Part shown: positions 48,272 to 57,383 of the stretch, piece by piece | How the letters are laid out: each line of letters opens with the position of its first letter | Numbering within the stretch: position 1 is the first letter of the stretch | Source of the DNA: Borreliella mayonii | GTDB lineage: Bacteria > Spirochaetota > Spirochaetia > Borreliales > Borreliaceae | Direction: 5' to 3' | Length of the DNA stretch: 64,000 nt | Assembly: GCF_001945665.1 (NCBI RefSeq) | Contig: NZ_CP015780.1 | Span: 372,001 to 436,000 of the forward strand | Translations under genes and position numbers: made by a program | The notes under the pieces: model-generated | Told to the model about the DNA's origin: nothing | What the model saw: the letters and a program-made list of their open reading frames with translations, nothing else | Databases searched by the model: none

Positions 48272-50149
48272 TCACTCAGATTCCTTTAATTTTAAAGATT
48301 TCAAAAAAATTACCAAAGCTGTTGCAACTGCAACTCCAACAGCAATTGCAATAATAAACTCAAATTTATTATCAATAACAGGAAACACTATTGGCCCTCC
48401 ATGTGGAGCATGATTAGCAACACCTAAAAAAGCAGCAATAATGCTTGACACAGCTCCTCCTACCACTATTGAAGGAATTACCCGCCCAGGATCACTAGCA
48501 GCAAAAGGAATGGCTCCCTCGCTAATGCCGATAAATGAAATTAAAAAGGCTATTTTACCGGATTCTCTTTCTTCATTTTCAAATAATTTAGGCGCCAAAA
48601 AAGTTGCAAGCCCCATAGCCATAGGAGGAACAGGAATAGCTGCTGCTACCATTCCCATTATTTCTGGCACTTGAGGAATTAGCCCTACACCAAAAAGAAA
48701 TGCTACCTTATTAAAAGGCCCGCCCATATCAATGGTGATCATTGAACCTAGCACCAAGCCTAAGAAAATTTTACCCAACACACCAAACGTTTCTGAATTG
48801 CTCTGTAAAGATTTAAGTCCACTCTCAAGCACCCCCATAAATTCTCCAATATAAACACCAACGTACAGCATAAAAAAACCAACAATAATGGTGCTTATTA
48901 ACGGAATTACAAATATGGGCATCACAGGCCTTAGCCACTCAGGAACAGATCTCTTTGCTAAAAACCTTGCAACATAGCCTGCAAGAAACCCCGCAAATAT
49001 TGCGCCTAAAAAACCTGCTTTTACATTTCCAGACATTACTCCACCAACAAGACCAGGCGCAAGACCAGGCTTATCAGCAATTGCCATTGAAATAAAACCA
49101 GCAAGCACAGGAAGCATCATTCCAAAAGCAACAGAACCAATATCTGCAATCTGCTTATAAAATGGATGCTCGGAAAAATTAGGCCCATCAGGTCCAATCC
49201 CAACAAAAGCAATACTAAGAGCAATTAAAATTCCCCCACTTGCAACAACAGGAATCATTGGAGATACTCCACTCATTAAATATTTATAAAAATTACCTTT
49301 GCCTGTTGCAATCGAAGCTTTAGGAGTGCCATTAACACCAGAGTCTTTACTTTTAAATACTGGAGCATTAAAAGATTCCTTAATAATATTTTCTGTATTG
49401 TTTATTGCTTTTACAGTTGAAACTTTATAAACTCTCTTGCCTTCAAATCTCTTTTCATCAATATCCTTATCAACAGCAAGTATTACAACAGCTGCATTCC
49501 TAATTTCTTCTTCAGTTAAGGCATTTTCAATACCAATAGATCCTTGAGTTTCAACCCTAATGTTATAACCCTGCTTTTTAGCTTCATTTTCAATCTTCTT
49601 TGCTGCAATATATGTATGAGCAACTCCAACAGGACAAGCAGTTACAGCCACTATTTTTTCTGCTTTTGTATCTCTAAAAACCTCTTCTTTCGCTTTTCTT
49701 TGAACATTTTCTATATAATAATAAATGTCATCAGTAGTAATAAACCCACTTAAAGCATTTTGGAAAGTATCATCCTCAAACAGTTTAGCTATAAACGCAA
49801 TTGCTTTAAGATGCTCATTGCCCTGTTGCTTTTTTGACATACAAATCAAAAATATTAAATTAACAGGAGGATTTTCTTCAGACCACTTAACCCCAGCACC
49901 TTTAATGTAAAGCAATGAAATAAAACTGGTCTTAACAACATCTCCTATAAAATGAGGAATTGCAACCCCATTTTCCCAAGAAGTGTCACCTATATTCTCT
50001 CTATCAAGAATTCCTTGAAGAAACTCTCTTTTATTATCTATATATCCCTTATCATTGATTTTTTCAACTAAAAAATCAATTACATCTTCTTTTGAATTTA
50101 CCTCTGGCAAAATAAATACAAGATCTTTTTTCAAAAAATTAAAAAACAT
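48272..50149 (-). CDS. fruA: fructose-family PTS permease IIABC
   Basis: A 625-residue permease in one chain. IIA (1-150) has the phosphorylated His66 in GVAIPHF. IIB (about 164-265) has Cys172 in TACPVGVAHTYIA. IIC (about 285-625) is polytopic (GVSPMIPVVASGGILIALSI, GPFNKVAFLFGVG). It takes up and phosphorylates fructose or a related sugar (mannose would fit the downstream manA). The upstream region has an AGGAG site and an inverted repeat at 50176-50194. Confidence 0.95.
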   Translation of the reverse strand: MFFNFLKKDLVFILPEVNSKEDVIDFLVEKINDKGYIDNKREFLQGILDRENIGDTSWENGVAIPHFIGDVVKTSFISLLYIKGAGVKWSEENPPVNLIFLICMSKKQQGNEHLKAIAFIAKLFEDDTFQNALSGFITTDDIYYYIENVQRKAKEEVFRDTKAEKIVAVTACPVGVAHTYIAAKKIENEAKKQGYNIRVETQGSIGIENALTEEEIRNAAVVILAVDKDIDEKRFEGKRVYKVSTVKAINNTENIIKESFNAPVFKSKDSGVNGTPKASIATGKGNFYKYLMSGVSPMIPVVASGGILIALSIAFVGIGPDGPNFSEHPFYKQIADIGSVAFGMMLPVLAGFISMAIADKPGLAPGLVGGVMSGNVKAGFLGAIFAGFLAGYVARFLAKRSVPEWLRPVMPIFVIPLISTIIVGFFMLYVGVYIGEFMGVLESGLKSLQSNSETFGVLGKIFLGLVLGSMITIDMGGPFNKVAFLFGVGLIPQVPEIMGMVAAAIPVPPMAMGLATFLAPKLFENEERESGKIAFLISFIGISEGAIPFAASDPGRVIPSIVVGGAVSSIIAAFLGVANHAPHGGPIVFPVIDNKFEFIIAIAVGVAVATALVIFLKSLKLKESE

Positions 50150-50175
50150 AACTGTGGTCTCCTAGCAATTAAACA

Positions 50176-50194
50176 TATTGTATAATATACAATA
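50176..50194 (-). promoter_or_regulatory. inverted repeat over the fruA promoter, candidate operator
   Basis: A 19-nt perfect inverted repeat, TATTGTATA-A-TATACAATA, lies 27 nt upstream of the fruA start. On the minus strand its centre (TATTAT) is a plausible -10. The overlap of symmetry and -10 is what a repressor operator would look like. Confidence 0.5.
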
Positions 50195-50321
50195 AAATAG
50201 CATACCACAGCCACCTAATATAAAAAATATTTTTTAATCTAAACAGGAAAATTCTCTCTAAATACATATCATAATATTGAAAAGACAAAACAATTTTTAT
50301 ATCATTTAAAATAATCTGTTT

Positions 50322-50951
50322 ATGAAAAAAACTCCAAACACTTATATTTTCTTAACATTGCTCATCATTCCCACTTTAAATGCACTTGCAAATGAAGAAG
50401 GCAATACTAATGAAAAAAATAATCAACCCAAACAAAGCTCTAATTTTTTTAACCCAGAAAGAGGATTTAAATATTCAACAGGAATTGGCGCTGGAATTGG
50501 ATTTTTCCTAAATTCAAACATTAAACACCTTATTTTTAGACCTTATTATATATTCTCTAACAATACTTTTGATTTTTTAATAGTTGCCATGATATTAACA
50601 AGAGAAAGTCTTAATATCCCTAAAAAAATGCAATACTTTAAATCTTATATTGGAGGAGGAATAAACTGGCACATTGCAAACTTAATTAAAAAAACAAAAT
50701 ATTTTTCTGCTACTATTGGTATAGGTGGTCGTTTTTACTTATCTACAAACTTTATAGGAGATATTCAATTCTACGAAAAATTGCCTTATGTGATAGAGCC
50801 TTATATGTTTATTGAAATTTCTTCTAAAAAGGCAATTCCTTTAATAGGAGTGGACTTTAAAATTGATTTATTGTTTTTAGATACATTTAACATTTCTTTT
50901 AATTTTACTATTAGATATAATTTTAAAGACGAAAAAGAGATGGAAACATGA
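50322..50951 (+). CDS. predicted outer-membrane beta-barrel-like protein
   Basis: A 209-residue exported protein with signal peptide MKKTPNTYIFLTLLIIPTLNALA, cleaved near residue 23. After an Asn/Gln/Lys-rich linker the body has alternating strands (YSTGIGAGIGFFLNSN, SYIGGGINWHIANL, ATIGIGGRFYLSTNF) ending NISFNFTIRYNF. It looks like a small outer-membrane barrel. There is no clear ribosome site before the ATG. Its stop overlaps the next gene as ATGA. Confidence 0.7.
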   Translation: MKKTPNTYIFLTLLIIPTLNALANEEGNTNEKNNQPKQSSNFFNPERGFKYSTGIGAGIGFFLNSNIKHLIFRPYYIFSNNTFDFLIVAMILTRESLNIPKKMQYFKSYIGGGINWHIANLIKKTKYFSATIGIGGRFYLSTNFIGDIQFYEKLPYVIEPYMFIEISSKKAIPLIGVDFKIDLLFLDTFNISFNFTIRYNFKDEKEMET

Positions 50952-51829
50952 AAAAAAGGTCAAAATTTTTCCTTTACTGCTATATTTTATGCCTAACGGG
51001 ATTTTTATTTTTTTCCTTAAATCCAAAAGCCCTAAAACAAATTAAACACAAAATTTATAACTATTTAGAGATAATAGAAAATAAATACATTAACATTACA
51101 AAATCTATTCCCATAAAAGAATCCCAATTAATACCAAAAGGATATCTTACTACCCAAATAATAAGCAAAAAACACTATACCTTAGGATATGCTGAAAGCG
51201 CAAGACAATCCGAATGGGCTGCTTATCCGCTTAAAAGAGAAATGGTAGAACTAGCATTAACTTTGTTAAAATCAAAAAAAATTAAAAGGAGCACCAAATT
51301 CTTTGAAGACACCAACTTCAAGGGCACTTTTCCAAAACTCGAAGATTACTTTAAAAGCGGTTATGACAGAGGGCACATAGTCAGTTCTGCAGACATGTCT
51401 TTTTCTGAAAATGCAATGAAAGATACATATTTTTTATCAAATATGTCACCTCAAAAAAGCGAATTTAATTCTGGAATTTGGCTAAAACTTGAAAAATTAG
51501 TAAGAGAATGGGCAATCTCAAAAGGATATATATACATCATTAGTGCTGGAATTTTAACAGAAAATAAAGGATTTATTGGTAAAAACAAAATTTTGATACC
51601 TAAAAATTTTTATAAAATAGTGCTAGCAATTAATAATAGCAATTATTACGACATAATCTCTTTTATTATCCCAAATGAAAAAGCAAAAGACTTAGATTTG
51701 AAAAATTATGTTGTTAGCGTCGATTCAATTGAAAAAAAAACAAAGATAGATTTTTTTGAAAAACTTGATTCAAAAATTAAAAAAAATATTAAAAAAATAA
51801 AAAATACGCATTCTTGGAAATTTAAATGA
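50948..51829 (+). CDS. membrane-anchored DNA/RNA non-specific endonuclease
   Basis: A 293-residue protein with one N-terminal membrane anchor (FFLYCYILCLTGFLFFSL, about 7-24) and an NUC1/EndA-type beta-beta-alpha-metal nuclease domain at about 60-270. The catalytic segment is GYDRGHIVSSADM with His143; the metal-site segment is FLSNMSPQKSEFNSGIW (N165, N174), followed by LEK with Glu182. Such enzymes cut DNA and RNA without sequence preference. The anchor predicts a periplasmic catalytic domain. The gene overlaps both neighbours by 4 nt. Confidence 0.9.
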   Translation: MKKRSKFFLYCYILCLTGFLFFSLNPKALKQIKHKIYNYLEIIENKYINITKSIPIKESQLIPKGYLTTQIISKKHYTLGYAESARQSEWAAYPLKREMVELALTLLKSKKIKRSTKFFEDTNFKGTFPKLEDYFKSGYDRGHIVSSADMSFSENAMKDTYFLSNMSPQKSEFNSGIWLKLEKLVREWAISKGYIYIISAGILTENKGFIGKNKILIPKNFYKIVLAINNSNYYDIISFIIPNEKAKDLDLKNYVVSVDSIEKKTKIDFFEKLDSKIKKNIKKIKNTHSWKFK

Positions 51830-52605
51830 AATCAATATTTACAAAGTTAAACGCTTCCATTAATCTCTTTCTTTTTATAATTTCTATTTTAGCAACAATG
51901 GTTATACTAATTTTCTCTTATAAAATAAAATATAATGAAAATTATCAAAATTATGTTCTAGAAATTTACAATAATAATTTTATAATATTGGTTAATAAAT
52001 TCGCCATCTTTATTGCTGGAATCATAGGCTCACTGTGGTCATATATTAACTATAAAAGAACCAATAATATACAATTTATACTTTTCTATTGCTTTATTAG
52101 CTCATATACACTAGAACCTATTTTGATCTCCGAAGATTTTTTTTTAAATAATAACCTAAATTCAAGTTATTATTTATTTACAAAATTTATCCTTTTTGTA
52201 AATACTTTTTCATTATTAAATTTATTTTTTTTAAGTTTATATATATGCGATTTCAAAATAAAATCAATACATTATACAATTTATATTATTTTAACTTTTG
52301 CCTGCATATATAGCTATACAATACCTATTAATTCGTATGAAAATAGTCAAAACTATGGCATTCTTAAAATTGAAAGTACAAAATTTTACATAGACGCATT
52401 CTTGTTGCTTATTTTAACAAACTTTATAGTGGCCTTTTTAAGAAAAAAAAGCTTTGACTATTTTTTTCTTTTTGTTTCAATGCTTTTAATTTTAAGTGGA
52501 ATTTACTTGAATTTGTTAAAAATGCCTTATGCCTTTATCCCAATATTAATTGGTATACCAATCTACTTAAAAAAATCGGGAAAAATCTTCTTTTATTGGC
52601 TATAA
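51826..52605 (+). CDS. polytopic inner-membrane protein of unknown function
   Basis: A 259-residue protein with about seven hydrophobic segments (including LFLFIISILATMVILIFSY, FAIFIAGIIGSLWSY, FLLLILTNFIVAFL and FFLFVSMLLILSGIYLNLL). No family motif is recognised. It overlaps the nuclease gene by 4 nt (ATGA), so it is likely made with it. Function is unknown. Confidence 0.7.
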   Translation: MKSIFTKLNASINLFLFIISILATMVILIFSYKIKYNENYQNYVLEIYNNNFIILVNKFAIFIAGIIGSLWSYINYKRTNNIQFILFYCFISSYTLEPILISEDFFLNNNLNSSYYLFTKFILFVNTFSLLNLFFLSLYICDFKIKSIHYTIYIILTFACIYSYTIPINSYENSQNYGILKIESTKFYIDAFLLLILTNFIVAFLRKKSFDYFFLFVSMLLILSGIYLNLLKMPYAFIPILIGIPIYLKKSGKIFFYWL

Positions 52606-53210
52606 AAAAAGGAAGTTAAAAAATAGGACGAAGTTGAAATAACAAGTGGTAAAAATAAATTGTCATAATTAGCAGCATCAAAAAGCTCTACCAATGCTGC
52701 TAAATTCCAAGAATTAAGGCTATTGTTAAATAAGGGAAAAAATAATAATATGAAAAAGGTAATAAAAATACAACAAGGCTGCCAGAAGTTGTTTTATCAT
52801 TTACAAGCTTAAAAGAAGGAATTAACTTTCCAGCAAGGCTTGCAAATCCATAGCCAAGGCATACTGAGAATATTCCAATATAATTAAAGGGCTGTATAGC
52901 TAAGCAATATGATATCAATATGCCTAAAAACAATAAAACAGGCGAAAAAGATACTTTATTGGGCAATATTTTTCTTGATTTTAACGTTATGTCTGAAATA
53001 TTTTTAAAGAAAAGTATTTTTTTTAGTAATTCTAAAAACTTCAGAACTTAAGTATAAAATCATAAAAAGTATATTAGAAACAAGTCCTATCCAAAAATTT
53101 ATTCCATAAAAAACCAAAACTATTAAGCTAAAAATATGAAAAAATTTTCTAAAAATTTCATACTTAATATCTTCTCTAAGAATTGTTCTTTTAAACCCAT
53201 TAAACATCAT
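52593..53210 (-). pseudogene. dolichol kinase / CTP-transferase-like gene with two frameshifts
   Basis: Three frames together give about 205 residues of the dolichol-kinase/phosphatidate-cytidylyltransferase-like family. Segment 1 (53210-53004) has the EIFRKFFHIFSLIVL start and SSEVFRI, then stops after an A8 tract (T8 on + at 53017-53024). Segment 2 (from about 53015 to 52700) reads SRKILPNKVSFSPVLLFLGI through YGFASLAGK and NDKTTSGSLV. Segment 3 (about 52717-52593, back in the frame of segment 1) reads LAALVELFDAANYDNLFLPL, the family's Glu...Asp-Asn motif. The shifts are +1 and -1. The gene could be broken, rescued by slippage, or the result of sequencing error. It overlaps the preceding + gene by 13 nt. 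Confidence 0.65.
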
Positions 53211-53334
53211 TAGATCTTTTTAAATGAATATTAAATCGACATTTGTAATATTTTTTTCAACACCCATTAAATTCCTCATTTATTACTGCAAATAAATTAA
53301 AACAAACAAAAACCTTTTTATAAGCCCATATCTT

Positions 53335-53372
53335 ATTATAAAATTACTTATATTAATTTTATAATTTTTTTT
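53335..53372 (+). terminator. AT-only hairpin with T-run upstream of cheR
   Basis: ATTATAAAATTA (53335-53346) and TAATTTTATAAT (53354-53365) form a perfect 12-bp stem with a 7-nt loop, followed by T8 (53365-53372). It has terminator form on the + strand although no + gene ends nearby (the last ends at 52605); it could be a leader attenuator. Confidence 0.5.
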
Positions 53373-53382
53373 CAAAAAAAAT

Positions 53383-53438
53383 ATTCTTATCTAGATATTT
53401 ATTATAAATAGGCAATACTTATTTATAAAGATAAGAAT
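53383..53438 (+). promoter_or_regulatory. nested inverted repeats just before cheR
   Basis: ATTCTTATC (53383-53391) pairs with GATAAGAAT (53430-53438); inside it TTATAAATA (53402-53410) pairs with TATTTATAA (53420-53428). The structure ends 17 nt before the cheR ATG and could mask or expose its weak ribosome site, or be an operator. Confidence 0.45.
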
Positions 53439-53455
53439 TAAGCAGGTTCCCAAAA

Positions 53456-54313
53456 ATGCTAGAAATTGAAGATAAACTATTTTTAAAGTTTTGCGATTTT
53501 ATATATAACAACAGCGGAATTCGTTTTGATGAAAAAAATAAATTTGTTCTTCAAAGCAGAGTTAATGACGCAGTACGAGATCTTGCTCTTGAAAACCCAT
53601 CACAACTTTATAATTTAATAATTAGTGAAAAATTAAAAAAAGAATATTTCTTGGATTTAGTCACAACTAATTTAACAAGATTTTTTAGAAATTCACTACA
53701 TTTTCAAACTTTTGAAAAATTTGTAATTCCCAATTTAATTAAGATTAAAAACATAGAAGAAAAAAATAGGATTATTATTTGGTCAGCAGGATGTTCAACA
53801 GGAGAAGAACCTTATTCATTAGCATTTGTACTCAAATCAAAGCTTCCAAAAGAAATGGATTTTGTCATTATCGCCTCTGATTTAAGCTTAAAATCTTTGA
53901 TGATAGCAAAAGAAGGATATTATTCATCAAATAAATGTGAAAATATTCCTAAAGAATACCGACACTATATATATTCTCATTCAAACGGATATAAAATTAA
54001 AAATGAAATTAAAAATCATATAAGATTTGATTATCATAACCTAAACTTTGAAAGTAATTTTTCACAAATTGATGTTATTTTTTGTAGAAATGTATTAATA
54101 TACTTTGATGAAAAATCAAAAATCAAAGTACTTAAAAAATTTTACAACAATATGTCTAAAAACAGCTACTTATTCATAGGGCACTCAGAATCACTTTTTG
54201 GGCTCAACCTTCCTTTTAAATTTTTAAAAACACCTTGGGCAATAATATATGAGAAAAAAGATACTAGCTGTCAAAAAGAAAAATTTAAATCACAAAATAA
54301 ATATAAGTTATAA
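53456..54313 (+). CDS. cheR: chemotaxis protein methyltransferase CheR
   Basis: A 285-residue SAM-dependent enzyme that methylates glutamates of chemoreceptors. It has the N-terminal helical domain, TTNLTRFFRNSLHF (the CheR TxxTxFFR segment), the SAM site WSAGCSTGEEPYSLA, IIASDLS, and FCRNVLIYFD with GHSESLFG near the end. Length is typical. It pairs with cheB 32 nt downstream. It is one of two CheR proteins known in B. burgdorferi. Confidence 0.95.
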   Translation: MLEIEDKLFLKFCDFIYNNSGIRFDEKNKFVLQSRVNDAVRDLALENPSQLYNLIISEKLKKEYFLDLVTTNLTRFFRNSLHFQTFEKFVIPNLIKIKNIEEKNRIIIWSAGCSTGEEPYSLAFVLKSKLPKEMDFVIIASDLSLKSLMIAKEGYYSSNKCENIPKEYRHYIYSHSNGYKIKNEIKNHIRFDYHNLNFESNFSQIDVIFCRNVLIYFDEKSKIKVLKKFYNNMSKNSYLFIGHSESLFGLNLPFKFLKTPWAIIYEKKDTSCQKEKFKSQNKYKL

Positions 54314-54345
54314 TTTAACAAGAATAAAATAGGGAAAAAGTAACG

Positions 54346-55473
54346 GTGGAAACAAAAATTTCTGTACTTATCATAGAATACTTTGCTGTAAAAAGAAAAC
54401 TTATATCAGACCTTATCAATTCGTCTCCAAAACTCCAAGTCATTGCAACTGCTTCTAATGGAAAATTTGCAACAAATAAACTTAAAAAACACAACCCCGA
54501 AGTAATATTAATGAATTTAGAAGAAAACAATATTAAAGATATTTTATTTTTGGAGAAAAAAAACAATATAAATAAAACAATACCAATTGTCGTCACATCT
54601 TCAAATCAAGACCTAATAAACATTGCTGCTTTAAAGGGCGCTGATGACCTTATATTAGTATCTAAAAATAAAAAATCACATGAAATCAAAAAAGAACAAA
54701 TTATTAATTCTCTTTTGACCTATGGATCAATATCTATAAAAAACAAAATTGTCTGCAATAAGGATATGAAAACAAAAAACTATGAAAGAGCTAATTTTTT
54801 TTTAAATCACAAAAATGACATTTCTTCATTAACTCAGCTTGAAGAACATACAAAAGAAAAAATATTAAATGAAAAAGAAATAAAAAAACTTAAGCTGAGG
54901 AAATTTGACATAATAGCAATTGGAGTATCAGCAGGGGGACCTGTAGCCTTGAAATCAATATTACCAGAAATACCTGAAAGCTTTCCACCAATAATAATTG
55001 TTCAACACATGCCTAAAGGATTTACAGAAGAATTTGCAAAAAATCTTAATAATCTTTGCAAAATAAGCGTAAAAGAAACCACCAATAACGAAATATTAAA
55101 GCAAGGACATGCATACATAAGCTCAGGCGGATATCATACAAAAATCAAAAAAATTGATGGAAACTATCAAATACAAACTCTCGATGGTAAACATATAAAT
55201 GGGCATAAACCATCTATTGGAGTATTATTTCAATCTATTGCAGAGATTGCAAAAGATAAAGCAATTGCCATAATAATGACTGGAATGGGAAATGACGGAT
55301 CAAGAGAAATTGGAGACATAAAAAAAGCTGGGGGACTAACTATTGCGCAAGATAAAGAAAGTTCTATGGTTTTTGGAATGCCAAAAATAGCAATAAAGGA
55401 AAACAATATAGACTATATAGTTCCACTAAACCATATGGTAAAATTATTAAAAGCTATACTAATTAATAGCTAA
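54346..55473 (+). CDS. cheB: CheB-type methylesterase with degenerate receiver
   Basis: A 375-residue protein, GTG start after AGGGA. The C-terminal CheB methylesterase domain (about 185-370) has its catalytic triad: Ser195 (GVSAGG), His221 (VQHMPKG) and Asp317 (MTGMGNDGS). The N-terminal receiver (1-110) lacks the acidic pair (Glu11-Tyr12 for Asp-Asp) and the phospho-acceptor (Asn57, LMNLEEN). CheB demethylates or deamidates receptor glutamates; normally phosphorylation relieves inhibition, so control here must differ. Confidence 0.9.
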   Translation: METKISVLIIEYFAVKRKLISDLINSSPKLQVIATASNGKFATNKLKKHNPEVILMNLEENNIKDILFLEKKNNINKTIPIVVTSSNQDLINIAALKGADDLILVSKNKKSHEIKKEQIINSLLTYGSISIKNKIVCNKDMKTKNYERANFFLNHKNDISSLTQLEEHTKEKILNEKEIKKLKLRKFDIIAIGVSAGGPVALKSILPEIPESFPPIIIVQHMPKGFTEEFAKNLNNLCKISVKETTNNEILKQGHAYISSGGYHTKIKKIDGNYQIQTLDGKHINGHKPSIGVLFQSIAEIAKDKAIAIIMTGMGNDGSREIGDIKKAGGLTIAQDKESSMVFGMPKIAIKENNIDYIVPLNHMVKLLKAILINS

Positions 55474-55496
55474 ATTTTTTAAACAAGGAATATTTT

Positions 55497-56711
55497 TTGG
55501 ACAATAAAAAAGAAAACACCGAGACAGAAGACTGTTTTTCTCATGTAAGTAAATTTAATATACACAATAAAACAATATATATACTTGGAACTGCTCACGT
55601 GTCAAAAAAAAGCTCAGAAGATACTGCAAATTTAATAGAAATCTTAAAGCCAGACTATATTGCCGTTGAACTTGATGAAGCTCGCTATCATTCGATCTTA
55701 AACACCAATGAAAATGAAAAATGGAGAAACTTAGACATAGATAAAGCACTAAAACAAGGAAAAGCCTTCTTTCTCATAATAAACATAATTCTTAGTAACT
55801 TTCAAAAAAAATTGGCAAAAGAACAGGGAATAAAACCCGGTGAAGAAATGAAAACAGCTATTTTAAAAGCTAAAAAACACAATATTCCACTAATTCTTGC
55901 TGACAGAAAAATTGAAACAACTCTAAAAAGAGCTTGGATATCTATTCCAATATTTGAAAAAGCAAAAATAATCTCAAGCCTTTTTTCCCTAGTAGATACA
56001 AAAATTACAAAAGATGAAATTGAAAAACTCAAAGAACAGGATGCTCTTTCAAAAATAATGGAAGAACTTTCTAAAGAAATACCCAAAGTAAAAAAAGCTT
56101 TAATTGATGAAAGAGACGAATTTATTACAAACAAAATACTTGAAGGAACAGGCATTATTCTTGCCGTTGTGGGCGCAGGTCATGTAAGCGGAATAATGAG
56201 AACTCTAAAAAAAATAAGCCAAAACAAAAAAATAATAAACATTGAAGAACTCGAGAGAATACCTAAAAAACATTTTTCATTTAGTAAAGTGCTATCTTAC
56301 TTGATTGCAATTTCAATCATTTTACTAATAGCAAGCTCTTTTTACTTTAAAGGATTTGATTTTGCTTACAAAAATTTAAAACTTTGGATAATCTCTAACT
56401 CTATTTTTTCAGGCATTGCAGCTATTTTATTAAAATCTCATCCTTTAACAATTTTAACAGCTATTATAGGTTCTCCAATATTCTCCTTAATACCATTCAT
56501 AGGAACAGGCATGGTAGCAGGACTTGTTGAAGCTTATATAAACAAACCAAAGGTCAAAGATTTTGAAGATCTACAAGAAGAATTATCGACAATAAAAGGA
56601 TATTTTAAAAACAAAGTTACAAGAATTTTATTAATAGTACTTTTTGTAAACCTTGGATCTACAATTGGAACAATTGTAGGACTTAAATTTTTATTAAATG
56701 TTTTCAAATAA
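55497..56711 (+). CDS. TraB/PrgY-family membrane protein
   Basis: A 404-residue protein, TTG start with AAGGAA 7 nt upstream. The N-terminal TraB domain has YILGTAHVSKKSSED and VELDEARY, and VVGAGHVSGI near residue 225. The C-terminal third carries about four transmembrane helices (SYLIAISIILLIASSFYF through LLIVLFVNLGSTIGTIVG). Enterococcal TraB/PrgY limits pheromone activity; the role in bacteria without such pheromones is unknown, possibly proteolytic given the conserved His/Glu. It lies between cheB and adk in a same-strand run. Confidence 0.85.
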   Translation: MDNKKENTETEDCFSHVSKFNIHNKTIYILGTAHVSKKSSEDTANLIEILKPDYIAVELDEARYHSILNTNENEKWRNLDIDKALKQGKAFFLIINIILSNFQKKLAKEQGIKPGEEMKTAILKAKKHNIPLILADRKIETTLKRAWISIPIFEKAKIISSLFSLVDTKITKDEIEKLKEQDALSKIMEELSKEIPKVKKALIDERDEFITNKILEGTGIILAVVGAGHVSGIMRTLKKISQNKKIINIEELERIPKKHFSFSKVLSYLIAISIILLIASSFYFKGFDFAYKNLKLWIISNSIFSGIAAILLKSHPLTILTAIIGSPIFSLIPFIGTGMVAGLVEAYINKPKVKDFEDLQEELSTIKGYFKNKVTRILLIVLFVNLGSTIGTIVGLKFLLNVFK

Positions 56712-56747
56712 ACCCTTAAAATAATAAATATTTACACGGGAGTATAT

Positions 56748-57383
56748 ATGGGACTTGTATTTTTAGGTCCTCCAGGTTCTGGAAAGGGGACTATTTCAAA
56801 AATTATTTCTAATGAATTTAAATACCAGCACATTTCAACAGGAGATTTGTTTAGAGAAAATATTTTAAACTCTACAGCTCTTGGAAAAGAAATTAAAAAA
56901 ATTGTTGAAAAAGGAGAGCTGGTTCCTGACCTAATTACAATCAAAATAGTAGAAGACAAAATTAAAACTATTAAAAAGAACAAAGATTTTATTTTAGATG
57001 GATTTCCGCGCAATATTTGTCAAGCCGAAGCTCTTGATAAATTTTTGCCAAATGTAAAAATAATAAACTTTTTAATTGATGAAGAGTTGGTAATAAAAAG
57101 ACTCTCGGGAAGAAGAATTTGCAAATCTTGCAATAATATTTTCAATATATATACCTTAACCACAAAAAACATTGGTATTTGCGACGCTTGCGGAGGAGAT
57201 CTTTACCAACGAGAAGATGATAAAGAAGAATGCTTAAAAACAAGACTTAAAGAATATAAATTACAAACAAAACCATTAATAGAATTTTACTCAAAATGCT
57301 CTAGACTTAACAATATTGATGCATCTGTTAAGATTGACGAAATGAGAAAAAAAATAATTAAAATAATGCTAAAAAAAAATTAA
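56748..57383 (+). CDS. adk: adenylate kinase
   Basis: A 211-residue enzyme that interconverts ATP + AMP and 2 ADP. The P-loop is GPPGSGKGT (7-15), the AMP site includes STGDLFR and DGFPRN (84-89), and the LID has four cysteines (C125, C128, C145, C148) as a zinc finger, typical of Gram-positive-like and spirochetal forms. An AUG-adjacent CGGGAG-type site precedes the start. The stop abuts the next ATG. Confidence 0.97.
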   Translation: MGLVFLGPPGSGKGTISKIISNEFKYQHISTGDLFRENILNSTALGKEIKKIVEKGELVPDLITIKIVEDKIKTIKKNKDFILDGFPRNICQAEALDKFLPNVKIINFLIDEELVIKRLSGRRICKSCNNIFNIYTLTTKNIGICDACGGDLYQREDDKEECLKTRLKEYKLQTKPLIEFYSKCSRLNNIDASVKIDEMRKKIIKIMLKKN

